From: Symsagittifera roscoffensis
Taxonomy: Eukaryota; Xenacoelomorpha; Acoela; Convolutidae
Direction of reading: 5' to 3'
DNA: 64,000 nt
NCBI RefSeq assembly: GCF_963678635.1
Contig: NC_087070.1
Span: 36,087,109 to 36,151,108 of the forward strand
In this document: piece after piece, positions 10,125 to 18,767 of the stretch
Position numbering within the stretch: position 1 is the stretch's first letter
How the letters are laid out: the number at the start of each line of letters is the position of its first letter
The notes under the pieces: model-generated
The model's database searches: none
Seen by the model: the letters and a program-made list of their open reading frames with translations, nothing else
Told to the model about the DNA's origin: nothing
Program-made: the position numbers and the translations under genes

Positions 10125-10867
10125 GTCTGTCTTGTACTGTCCCCAATGACTCGGGTCTGATCGGTTCCAAAGCAGCAGGCTGCCTGGTTAACTCCCTCCG
10201 CAGGCACGGCGCTCGTAGACGGTCCTGCTGCTGAAGCAGGGTTTGCCGTGGCGGGCGGATCGTTCCTCCTAGACACGGTCTGGGAGTTATTTCTGTTCTG
10301 AACCACTGATCTACCGAGTCGGCTTTCAAGCGGTTGTGTTCTGGGAGGAGGAGCAGTCCCTAGCCTCTCTCTCACGTTTGAGCTCGGAGCGGTGGGTGCG
10401 GCTACAGCCGTCTCCATTGCCAAGGGCCCTAGGCGGTTGACGAGGGATTCGGGCACGCTTGCCCTTATTCTACTTCCTCCAGTCGTTGAGTTGGTCCGAG
10501 CCAGAGAACTGGTCGCCCTCGACTCCTGCTCCATTTCCCTCAACTGCGTCTGAAATACATCATTCATCCAGTGTCTGCCTCGTTGGGTGTTGAAATGTAT
10601 CCCATCTCTGGTAAGCGCAATATGATCAATCATGCGCAGCGTGTTTTAGAGATCCAGAAGTCGCAACTCGCCAGGGTTGCTTCTCACCAGATTACGGATC
10701 ATTTCGTTCCACCGTGTCACGTTGCCGTTCATGAAATCTGCCACTGTGGTGCCCATCAGCGGGTTTTGTGGTATCGTGCACAGCACCACAAACCTGGGCC
10801 TGTACTTCTCCTTCAGTTCATTCAGGAGGCATACCAGCAGAGGATCCCACTTGCACTCGAGACGTAG
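10109..10867 (-). pseudogene. SGNH hydrolase, C-terminal part, broken
   Basis: A 174-residue frame (10633-10109) begins MIDHIALTRDGIHFN, carrying the DxxH block (DGIHFN) that supplies the catalytic Asp and His of SGNH hydrolases. Upstream in the same frame the codons 10867-10649 read as good protein (…FVVLCTIPQNP…, …DFMNGNVTRWNEMI…), interrupted by TAA at 10646-10648. That segment continues the SGNH domain that starts at 11334 in another frame, so a frameshift near 10870 plus a stop at 10646 split the gene. After the catalytic block comes a Ser/Thr/Ala/Pro-rich tail. Confidence 0.75.
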
Positions 10868-11334
10868 TTAGTTCCTAGCATTATCACCAACGTATCCAGG
10901 TGATCCTCGCTTTGGAATGCCATCATCTTGATGACCTGAGCCACTGAAGCTCCTCCAAAGGACAGAGTGGTTGTCTGACCATAGACGAAGATCTCATTCA
11001 GATCCCTCACCAAACTGTCTCCTATGATCAGGTGGCGACTCCCTGGGGGAATCACCTGGTCGCTAGTAGCGGGGTTCCAGCTCATGTCATTCAGGCAGGC
11101 TCGAGGATGCTCCGCAGCTACTTGCGTGAACTGGTGCCGTGTCATCAGATTCTTCCTAATATCTACCACGCGGGACTTTTGATAGATTCTGCCATGCGCA
11201 GTCCCTGAGGGCACTATCGTGTGGGGTGCTCGCTCCGAGCTATTAGATGACTGATCACGACGCTGGGAAGGAACGATCCTACCCAATGTCCGTCCAGTGG
11301 TTCGGCTGATCTCATCCATCGTTGCTCTGGCCAC
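10822..11334 (-). pseudogene. SGNH/GDSL hydrolase, N-terminal catalytic blocks
   Basis: The 170-residue frame contains HLIIGDSLVRDL (block I, nucleophile Ser in GDS), LSFGGASVAQ (block II Gly) and LVIMLGTNY (block III GxN). With DGIHFN in the next frame this is a complete SGNH catalytic set. SGNH enzymes include esterases, lipases and acetylhydrolases; the substrate cannot be told here. The same frame continues upstream, after one TAG at 11425-11427, into the coiled-coil ORF. The ancestral protein was therefore most likely N-domain, coiled coil, then SGNH hydrolase. A coiled coil followed by an esterase is also known from ORF1 proteins of some CR1/L2-type retrotransposons. Confidence 0.8.
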
Positions 11335-11424
11335 TTGGTTGAACGATTCTTGGAACTGAGGAGCGAGGTAAGTGTCAGAAGGGTCTGTTATCGTGAACCT
11401 TTGACTAGAAGCAGACAGTCGTGT

Positions 11425-12213
11425 CTACTGAGGAGCCTCGGGCTCTCTCGATGCACGTAAATCCAGAACCTCGGGCCCTCTCGATACACACAGCTCCTGG
11501 GCTGTTGTCCCGGGGCGTGTGTCGTTGGATCCCTCCGAGGATCTCATGCTAGCCAGAAGTTCCGGTGACACTTGGCTCACCTTCGCCATATACAGCTCCT
11601 TCAGGTGCTTTATTTCATCCTCCTTATAAGCCAACTGTAGATCTTTGTACTTATTCTTACATTCGTCTCTTTCTCGAGCTATTGCCCTGTACTCCTGGAG
11701 TTTGGCACACAGCTCGCTCTGATCTTTCTCCTTCTTTTCCAGCGTCTGGATCTCTATTTCACTCACCCTCACTTTCTTCGAAGGAGGAGCAGCTGTAGGG
11801 GAGTCGACCGAATGTGACGGGCCTGGCCCATCAGGTTGTCTCTTCGCTCCGATGAGTGGCTGCGCCGGTTGGACTGGTATGGGCATCTCACCTAGCCGGT
11901 GGTCCCTCTGTTCGCCTAGTCCTGGCTCACGAGCCATGTCGTGGCCAGACATTTCTCCACGCCTCCATCTCATCAGTCGATTTCGGCCTCTCTCGGCGGT
12001 CCCGGACTCACCGAAGCCCAACATCAACACGACTTCCGTAGGGTGATTCCCTCGACCCTCTCGTCCTAATGCATTGAGGAGCGCGACTACAAACATCGCC
12101 AGCCCCGGGTCTTCTCGTGTGAAATCGCAATCGATCACACGCTGATAGATCTTGTCTAGAGTCGCTCCTAGACTCGCTGAGAGGAATTCCATGAGTTCGT
12201 TCGTATCACCCAT
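11425..12213 (-). CDS. Coiled-coil N-terminal part of the accessory polyprotein
   Basis: 262 residues from an ATG at 12213, first ORF after the gap downstream of pol. The N-terminal ~75 residues are globular (…LGATLDKIYQRV…). A Pro/Arg/Gly-rich linker follows, then a nuclear-localisation-like PSKKVRV. About residues 150-215 form a charged heptad-like coiled coil (EIQTLEKKEKDQSELCAKL…, DLQLAYKEDEIKHLKEL). It ends in TAG, after which the same frame stays open into the SGNH frame (11334). Read-through or a nonsense mutation are both possible. Its job may be oligomerisation of the accessory protein. Confidence 0.65.
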   Translation of the reverse strand: MGDTNELMEFLSASLGATLDKIYQRVIDCDFTREDPGLAMFVVALLNALGREGRGNHPTEVVLMLGFGESGTAERGRNRLMRWRRGEMSGHDMAREPGLGEQRDHRLGEMPIPVQPAQPLIGAKRQPDGPGPSHSVDSPTAAPPSKKVRVSEIEIQTLEKKEKDQSELCAKLQEYRAIARERDECKNKYKDLQLAYKEDEIKHLKELYMAKVSQVSPELLASMRSSEGSNDTRPGTTAQELCVSRGPEVLDLRASREPEAPQ

Positions 12214-12643
12214 TTCTTATCGTGTTGATTCTTGCTGTCGTGTAGTGTCTTCCTGTCTCGTTTCGATTCAATGGTTTCAATAAACAATTTTTGATCAATC
12301 AAGATCTAAAAAACAAGTCGCGACTTAAAAGCATCATTTTTGCATACAACATCATTCAACTCTTTAAAACTCTCCATTGAAATTCTCTTCTTAATTCTGA
12401 TTTAAAAATTTAGCACCAAGGTGGATCGTCCACCTTTATCTTTGTCAGAGTAGCACGAATGAGCGCTGACACAAAACATAAAACATATCATAACAATAAC
12501 ATAACACATAAACACAAAACATCACACGCATATACTATCACACAAAGACATAATCCCTAATACTGTACCTAAAACCTAACCTAATCTAAAACTTGACTCT
12601 AATTCTTAACTTAATAAAAACCACTTATCGCCGAGCGCAATTC
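12214..12643 (-). other. Non-coding gap between pol and the accessory block
   Basis: About 430 bp, AT-rich, with no open frame of note. It contains an 8-bp-stem palindrome AAGGTGGATCGTCCACCTT at about 12418-12436. On the sense strand a pyrimidine tract ending GTTTTTTAG sits just upstream of the accessory ORF and resembles a 3' splice site, which would allow a spliced subgenomic mRNA. This is inference only. Confidence 0.4.
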
Positions 12644-13114
12644 TTAGCATATGCTCAGATAGTATTTTTTATGTAAGTAAACCTCTATGTCAGTCTCTGA
12701 AAATATCACATGTACAAGTGCGTACAACTCTCTCGGATGTAGCTTTCCCCTATTAGGATCGTATACTGGCAACGAGAGAGAGGTCACTCCTCTCTCAACC
12801 AAAAAATCCCTAAGTCGAGTCAAGGCCAATACCAAGCTCTTTGGATCTACGTGTTGCCTATCAGTGGCCTTGGTAACCAGGAAACACAAATAGTTCCCTG
12901 GTATCTGTGATGCAACAGGGGGCAGCGCATTCATCCCTCCCACACCAGGCCTCTGTTTCCATAAAAACTCGATATTCTGATACTCTCTTTTGAAGTCAGC
13001 CGCTAGTGGTGTTTTGAAGCTTACGTCCGCGGTTATCGCTATGGCGCACGTGCGTTCCGTGAGTATGAAATCGCTGTCGTTATGACGATATTGTTCGAAT
13101 AATGGTTCGGTAGA
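12644..13114 (-). CDS. Macrodomain (TARG1/ALC1-like ADP-ribose fold) at the C-end of pol
   Basis: Open for 156 codons with no ATG near its start, so it is probably translated as a C-terminal extension of Pol. It overlaps the pol-tail frame at 13039-13114. The order matches single-domain TARG1-type macrodomains: CAIAITADVSFKTPLAADF near the N-end, then a helix (FKREYQ), then YLCFLVTKATDRQ. Next come a helix pair with L-ALTRLRDFL, then GVTSLSLPV and FSETDIEVYL at the end. The Lys of VTK falls where TARG1 has a catalytic Lys. The loop that carries GCGLD in TARG1 reads DPNRG here, so the catalytic Asp and glycine loop are lost or changed, and binding or enzymatic activity is uncertain. Macrodomains read or remove ADP-ribose and occur in several RNA viruses as antagonists of host ADP-ribosylation. 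Confidence 0.75.
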   Translation of the reverse strand, partial: STEPLFEQYRHNDSDFILTERTCAIAITADVSFKTPLAADFKREYQNIEFLWKQRPGVGGMNALPPVASQIPGNYLCFLVTKATDRQHVDPKSLVLALTRLRDFLVERGVTSLSLPVYDPNRGKLHPRELYALVHVIFSETDIEVYLHKKYYLSIC

Positions 13115-14094
13115 TCAAAATACGATTCAAAGATTCGTCCAAAAGGTGGTTTTTTAGCATTCTCGCCCTCTGTCTCTAGTTCTCCGGTTTCTCTTGCCGA
13201 TTTCAATTTTTTTATTATCAGATTTTCGGTGTGGGTGAGTCCTACCCCCACTCCCCGGACAAAAATATCCATCGACGTCCCCGTCGATCGCCCAAAGTCT
13301 AGGAGATCGAGGTTGGAGTGTGGAACACGTAGAGGACCATCTGGGGCGACCCACATAGACTCGGTATTGTCATGACTGATGTATTTGATGCCGTCTTTAT
13401 CGACGTCGTGAATCGTCAGGATCGTCTCTTTTGGATGTGTCGGCAGATCATGGAGCCATTCGAGTACGCGCAAGTTCGTTAGTTCTTGCTCATGAGTCTG
13501 TTCCGCTTCTGGTTCGAACTCTGCTTCCGGTTCTGATCGATCGTCGATCCAATCTTGATCCATATCATTCACCAAGTCGATTTCTTCTAGCATCGCCACT
13601 TCGTCCAGTCCCACTAGCGAGTTCATGACATCACTTACAACTATCCTGTCTACGACGAAATCCTCGTCGTACGGATTGTACTTCTTCTCGTTTTTTCCTC
13701 TCTTGCTCTGGCGTGTTTCCATAGTGAGAGGAAAGTCAGGCTGTATTCCTTTGTCAATTTCGGTTTGTTCCGGGCAGTCCCAGTCTTCTTCGGCATAAGG
13801 TAGAGTTTCATCGTCCACCTCTACTCGCTCGGTCAACTCGAGATCCAGTCGTAGATCGCAATCGTCCACCACCTCATTCCCGTCGTTCTTGTCGCGAGTA
13901 CCCCTTTCATTCACTTCACAAGCAGGATCCACTATCAAATAGTCTCCCTCTTGCATGTCCGCTGGGATGCACCAATCCTCTGACGAGGCATTGTGTGGTT
14001 TGATGTTTTCATAATGAGCCGCTCTTCCAGTGCTCAATCGATAAAAACGACCTCCTTGGTGCACTTCTGTTATCTGAAATGGACCACGCCATTT
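13039..14094 (-). CDS. pol: Integrase C-terminus and acidic Pol tail
   Basis: Continues the integrase frame in the same phase after a single TAA at 14095-14097. The first codons read KWRGPFQIT, a GPY/F-type segment of gypsy integrase C-terminal domains, followed by GGRFYRLS. Then comes a long acidic region (…LDLELTERVEVDDE…, PEAEFEPEAEQ) without a known domain. The listed initiation at 14064 is a GTG with no special meaning. The last residues overlap the start of the macrodomain frame, the likely site of a frameshift. The stretch FVRGVGVGL is encoded by the polypurine-like module at ~13246-13292. Confidence 0.75.
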   Translation of the reverse strand, partial: KWRGPFQITEVHQGGRFYRLSTGRAAHYENIKPHNASSEDWCIPADMQEGDYLIVDPACEVNERGTRDKNDGNEVVDDCDLRLDLELTERVEVDDETLPYAEEDWDCPEQTEIDKGIQPDFPLTMETRQSKRGKNEKKYNPYDEDFVVDRIVVSDVMNSLVGLDEVAMLEEIDLVNDMDQDWIDDRSEPEAEFEPEAEQTHEQELTNLRVLEWLHDLPTHPKETILTIHDVDKDGIKYISHDNTESMWVAPDGPLRVPHSNLDLLDFGRSTGTSMDIFVRGVGVGLTHTENLIIKKLKSARETGELETEGENAKKPPFGRIFESYFDLPNHYSNNIVITTAISYSRNARAP

Positions 14095-14640
14095 TTAAAA
14101 AAATTTCTTGGTTCCTTTTGGTGGAACCACTTCCTGGAACACCCAAACGTAGTCGCCAACCGAGTAGGCTTTCGCATCACCTGTCCTTTTATCAAACCTC
14201 CTTTTTTGTCTAATTTGCGCCTGTTGCGTATTCCTCCTGCATAAGTCATTGAGGTCCTGCTGTCTTCTAATAACATCCCGCACGTACGTCTGCGGTGCTG
14301 TCCTCTTCCCCTCATATTCAGGGTAGAAAAACGTCAATGGGAGCGCTTTTTCATGACCCGTTAACATCATGTGCGGACTTATTCCCGTGGTGGAATGCTC
14401 CGTGCTGTTGTAAGCACCCATCACTCGCGGCAAGTGCTTGTCCCAGTCATCCATGTAACGCGAGCAGTAGACTCTCAGCATGGATACCAGTGTGCGGTTT
14501 TGCCTCTCGACTAGGCCATTCGTTTGCGGGTGATAAGTGGTCGAGTGGGCCTGCGCTACCTGCGACCTTTTCATCAACTCCTTCGTGAGATCACCCACGA
14601 ATGCTTTGCCATTGTCCGATTGAACGTGATGGGGCAGCCA
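14095..14640 (-). pseudogene. pol: Integrase catalytic core, second part, frameshifted
   Basis: Codons from about 14640 read VQSDNGKAF (second catalytic Asp of the DDE triad) and then HPQTNGLVERQ (third acidic residue, Glu). Further on are the H..YNSTEHSTTGISP segment and WVFQEVVPPKG. The frame differs from the upstream integrase half, so a single indel lies at about 14640-14660. It ends in TAA within a T/A homopolymer, and the same frame carries on as the Pol tail. Integrase would insert the reverse-transcribed element into host DNA; this copy cannot make it intact. Confidence 0.9.
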
Positions 14641-15907
14641 TGCCTCCTATCCACACATTTATCAAATGATCACATGTTTCTTCCGCCGATGCTGTCATGC
14701 AGGGTGCTGCTTCCGCATACTTCGTAAAATGGTCGATCATTACCAGCACCTGATTATAGCCCGTTGCTGTCATGCAGATTTTCTGATGATCAATTTGCAC
14801 CACTTCGTTGAAACCTGACGACTCCATTGACTGTAGGGGGAACCTTAGTTTCCTGGGATCCTTCACCTGCTGACATGACAGGCATGCGGCGATCCACTTC
14901 TCACAAGCCTTTTTCAATCCCGACCATTCGAATCGTTTCTGTATCCTGTTATACACTTTGTCCACGCCTTGATGGCCCATCTGATCATGTGAGCGAAAGA
15001 GCAATTTGGTCTGGTACAACTGTGGTAACACTATTGAATTGTATTTATAGAGGACCTTGTCCTCCTCTTTTCGCTTGCAGGCAACGATTCCGTCCTTATT
15101 CAGGTACAACAAGTCGTTTCGCTTCAGGTAGAATTGCTTCAAGATCTTGTAGCTGTCTTCTTCCAAGTCTCCCTTGTCAGGTGCTCCATTCTCGATCCAT
15201 CTCTTCAGACTGCTCGTCATTCTATCATTTCGTTGAGCCCTTAGGAGATCCGACAGCCTGTACCTGGCTTTCAAATACGTCTTTACCACGTTCATTTGCC
15301 CACTCATTATCTCCGGAGCATGAGCATCGTCCATCAACTTGACACACCATATCTTTTTCAAAGGCGTAGCTTCCTGCACAGATGGTTCCAGATTGGTACG
15401 GACGACCGTACCGTGTGGCAGCAATCTGGTTGGGCGTTTCGAAACTGCTATCCGCTCGAGCTCGTCTGCGGCATTATCTACCACAGTGCCCTCTTCATCT
15501 GAGGTGTATCTGTCCCTGTCTGGATCCTGATGTGTTTCTCGGTCCAGCCCAAGCTGCTTCCAGTCTACCAATAAGGAGTGGATTGCGATCTCTGACATAT
15601 CGGAATTTGAAGTTGTTTCAGACGTGTTGTCCCAGGACTGGGGCCTCGAGTCAACACTTGAGTCGACTGATTCCTCAACATCATATTCCAAGTTGTCTGA
15701 GATGTTTCTCGACTCCCCGGACAAAATTCTGTTCTTAGGGGGTCTCGTCAACCTCTCCCCGGACAAGTCGTCCTGCACGGGCTCAAAGGAAGGTGTCTGA
15801 CTCCTCAGACGAGTCGTCCTTGACTGGCTCGAAGGTATCAGACTCCCCGGACATTGTCTCGTCCACGGACGAACAATCTGGGCTCGGCTCGTATTCTTCT
15901 TTTGCAT
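14591..15907 (-). CDS. pol: Pol linker and integrase N-terminal part
   Basis: 438 residues. Residues 1-150 are an acidic Ser/Asp-rich linker containing SGE repeats. Residues 300-350 hold the HHCC zinc-binding domain (H307, H312, C342, C345: SHDQMGHQG … CLSCQQ). VVQIDHQK gives the first catalytic Asp at 373, and VMIDHFTKYAEA follows as in gypsy integrases. The frame is lost at about 14640. It overlaps the RT frame by 125 bp. The repeated FEPV-K/Q-DD sequence shared by both frames shows that a single-base insertion near 15793 separates RNase H from integrase, rather than a gene boundary. Confidence 0.9.
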   Translation of the reverse strand: MQKKNTSRAQIVRPWTRQCPGSLIPSSQSRTTRLRSQTPSFEPVQDDLSGERLTRPPKNRILSGESRNISDNLEYDVEESVDSSVDSRPQSWDNTSETTSNSDMSEIAIHSLLVDWKQLGLDRETHQDPDRDRYTSDEEGTVVDNAADELERIAVSKRPTRLLPHGTVVRTNLEPSVQEATPLKKIWCVKLMDDAHAPEIMSGQMNVVKTYLKARYRLSDLLRAQRNDRMTSSLKRWIENGAPDKGDLEEDSYKILKQFYLKRNDLLYLNKDGIVACKRKEEDKVLYKYNSIVLPQLYQTKLLFRSHDQMGHQGVDKVYNRIQKRFEWSGLKKACEKWIAACLSCQQVKDPRKLRFPLQSMESSGFNEVVQIDHQKICMTATGYNQVLVMIDHFTKYAEAAPCMTASAEETCDHLINVWIGGMAAPSRSIGQWQSIRG

Positions 15908-18767
15908 CCGTGAAATGCACTCTCCTCGTGAAGCTAGATTTCGACCTGATCCTGACTTCCTCAGTATCTTGGTTCTGATTCAGTGTTCCATATTCAGTGA
16001 ACGAAGTTCTCAACAAGACTTTCTTCGGCATCGAGCTCACCAGCTGGTTGACAATCGACCTGCAATCCCGTTCAACGCCTCGGCTGCGAATGGACACTGG
16101 CCTCTTCTCTGTTCTCTCGGTGACAGTCAACCGCTGCATGGTCTCCATCCATTCACGATCATGCCTATCCACTTCCCTGTCCAACAAGTCACGGAGCTTT
16201 CCCATGACGTCCGGCGCCACGTTCACCGTCCTGTTCAATAGAGCCATGCTGTTTATACCTAATCTGGTAAGTTCTTGCTGCACCAAGTTGGATCGAACTA
16301 GCAGATCCAACGGAACGGGCTCGCCTCTGGCTAAAAGCTTTATCTCCGCGGCCGTCTCCACTGGAAGGTCAGGATGTCCGGGTATAGGATGCCCTGACTT
16401 GTCTAACCACCTAGTAAGTGGTAGTTTGTCGTAGGTTTCTTTGTCCAGAAAGGAAACCCCATCTTTGATCTCTGATTGGTTAGCCTGCTTCTCCTCGAGG
16501 CGCTCATAAAATTCTGTCTTTTTACTGAGGCTATCTGCGTTCTGATGCTTGTCACGGGTACGGTGCTCTATGATCATGTGGCATCCATCCAGGCGCACGA
16601 TCCAACGACCAATATAACTTTGGTCCATCGAATAGGTTTTCAGCCAGGCAAGGGCACAATTATCCACACGTAATTTGAAGGGAGCACTCCCCAAGTAGCC
16701 CCTGTATTTTTCCACGAAAGTGATCACCGCAAACATCTCCGCTTTTGGTGCGCCGTACTTCATTTCAGTATCATTCAGGACTTTACTTCCGTAGGCTATC
16801 GGACGAAGAACCGTTCTCCCGTTCCACTCCTGCTCTTGGTGAAGTATGCCCGATATCGCAACCACTGATGCATCCGTGTCCAGCACGAACATCCCCTTCT
16901 CTGTCGGCATGCCGAGGACCGGTGCCTCGCAAAGTTCACGTTTGATGTTTTCAAATGAAACTTGCGCCTCATCAGTCCAGGTGAACTTTTTGCCCTTGTT
17001 TCTCATCAACCTCTGCATGGGGTATATTTTGTCAGCATACCCCTTGATTAACTCTCGATAATAATTAGCGAATCCCAAAAAACTCATCAGCTGTGTATCT
17101 GTCTTAGGTGCCTTCCAGGTCAGCACCGCTTCAACCGCTTCGGGATCTGGTCTCACTCCATGTTTGTCAACCAGGCGGCCCAGATACTTTATGGAATCCC
17201 TGAGGATTTCACACTTAGAGGGTTTACATTTCAGACCCGCCTGCTTCATGCAAGAAAACACCTCCTCCAACCTCTCTATGTGGTCTTCTAAGGTTGGTGT
17301 TGCAATCACGACATCATCGACACAACACGTGATGAGATTCCCGTATTTCTTAGTGACGCTCGTGAGTGCCTGGGCCATCAGTCGCTGGAATGTGGCCGTC
17401 GCGTTGCACAATCCGAATGGCATCCTCTTCCACTGGAACAATCCCAGCTCACACGCGAAGCCTGTTTTCTCTCGATCTTGCTTTCTGAGTGGCACTTGCC
17501 AGAACGCAGAGCCCAAATCCAACGTCGTGAAGAACTTCGCGTCTCCCAGCTTGGATAGGCTCTCATCGATGCGGGGAATCGGGTATGCGTCCTTTATAGT
17601 CACTGCGTTCAGATAACGGAAATCACAACAAAATCTGAGTTGTCCCCCTTTCTTTTTCGCCATGACCACGCCACAAGCCCAAGGGGACTTCGACGGCTCG
17701 ATCATGTCGTACTCCATTAACATCTCGATCTCCTTCCTACACGCTTCTGACTTGTTTGGGGTCATTTTTCTCGCCCCTTCCCTATGAGGTACCGAGCCCT
17801 CTTCTATCTCAATCTCGTGTTCTACAAAATTACAACAACCTATGTCGGCCTTATGCTTCGAAAAAACGTCTGCGTTCCGATTTAGCACCGCTCTGAGCGA
17901 ATCTTGTTCTTTGTCTGATATTTTACCCTTCAGATGTTCTATCTCAGGTAAGACAGGTTTATTCGCTGCTAACTCTGCTTCCGTCGGCCTCTCAGGAAAG
18001 TTGGAACAACTAGACAGCCCATCATCTGTCTCCGACTTCATTGAAAACAATTTCCTAGAAGATTTCAATTCATTCACTCTCCTCTTTATACATTCTTGGT
18101 TCGCATGCAATGGACATTTAGTTACATCAAATTTTTTCAAGTTCTCCACACTCTGAAAGTCTGTGTTCAGAGGCAAAGCGTAGCCAAGTTTCTTTCCCCT
18201 CTGTATTGTCACTGTTGTTGCTTCTGTGTTCAATAACACACTCACACATAGTCCGCTCTGAGTGAGTGAGAAGCTTCTTCCTAAAATAGCCGAGCTTTTA
18301 CTGTTTGGATTTGGTACCAGACACACCTGTCTGTCATTGCTGAGTTCATTCAAGTTCCTCATCCTTAACGTCGCTACTACGGCTTGGTTTGGTTTTAATC
18401 TAACTTTTCGATCCAGAAAAATCGGCACCTTGGCCTGGTTAATTAAGATCTTATTAAGGGGTCTCTTTTCATACTTTCTCTCAGGATCCTTGATCCTAAT
18501 CAACCCGTCATTGAGATCGATTGTGACGTCAAAGTTGCGAACGAAATCCCTTCCTAAGATGAACTGATCGGATTCGTCCAAATTCTCCACTACTAGGAAG
18601 CTCATCCAAAGATGTCTTCCTCCGAGCTGCAGTGAAATGATCGGGGTTCGTCCACTCACATAGATCGCTCCCTGATTGGCCGCTGCCAACCTGATGTTTG
18701 TCGGTATGAGATCCGACCTCTCGAAACCCATGTCGGTCCAAGTTTTGACTGGCATGACACTAACCAC
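15783..18767 (-). CDS. pol: Pol: protease, reverse transcriptase and RNase H
   Basis: 994 codons. Protease: residues ~1-95 with ILGRDF at 70-75. The active-site triad, just upstream of the listed GTG, reads TTGA where DTGA/DSGA is expected. RT: residues ~345-530, with TTLDLGSAFWQVP (Asp 417), RMPFGLCNATATFQ and catalytic CCVDD (483-485). RNase H: LDTDAS (Asp 632), AEMFAV (Glu 677), RVDNCAL (Asp 702), HQNADSLSKK (Asp 745). Order and motifs are those of Ty3/gypsy. The frame overlaps the gag zinc-knuckle frame by 112 bp, so it is expressed by frameshifting from Gag or as part of one ancestral ORF. Past residue ~880 it is an acidic linker leading to integrase. Confidence 0.95.
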   Translation of the reverse strand: MVSVMPVKTWTDMGFERSDLIPTNIRLAAANQGAIYVSGRTPIISLQLGGRHLWMSFLVVENLDESDQFILGRDFVRNFDVTIDLNDGLIRIKDPERKYEKRPLNKILINQAKVPIFLDRKVRLKPNQAVVATLRMRNLNELSNDRQVCLVPNPNSKSSAILGRSFSLTQSGLCVSVLLNTEATTVTIQRGKKLGYALPLNTDFQSVENLKKFDVTKCPLHANQECIKRRVNELKSSRKLFSMKSETDDGLSSCSNFPERPTEAELAANKPVLPEIEHLKGKISDKEQDSLRAVLNRNADVFSKHKADIGCCNFVEHEIEIEEGSVPHREGARKMTPNKSEACRKEIEMLMEYDMIEPSKSPWACGVVMAKKKGGQLRFCCDFRYLNAVTIKDAYPIPRIDESLSKLGDAKFFTTLDLGSAFWQVPLRKQDREKTGFACELGLFQWKRMPFGLCNATATFQRLMAQALTSVTKKYGNLITCCVDDVVIATPTLEDHIERLEEVFSCMKQAGLKCKPSKCEILRDSIKYLGRLVDKHGVRPDPEAVEAVLTWKAPKTDTQLMSFLGFANYYRELIKGYADKIYPMQRLMRNKGKKFTWTDEAQVSFENIKRELCEAPVLGMPTEKGMFVLDTDASVVAISGILHQEQEWNGRTVLRPIAYGSKVLNDTEMKYGAPKAEMFAVITFVEKYRGYLGSAPFKLRVDNCALAWLKTYSMDQSYIGRWIVRLDGCHMIIEHRTRDKHQNADSLSKKTEFYERLEEKQANQSEIKDGVSFLDKETYDKLPLTRWLDKSGHPIPGHPDLPVETAAEIKLLARGEPVPLDLLVRSNLVQQELTRLGINSMALLNRTVNVAPDVMGKLRDLLDREVDRHDREWMETMQRLTVTERTEKRPVSIRSRGVERDCRSIVNQLVSSMPKKVLLRTSFTEYGTLNQNQDTEEVRIRSKSSFTRRVHFTDAKEEYEPSPDCSSVDETMSGESDTFEPVKDDSSEESDTFL

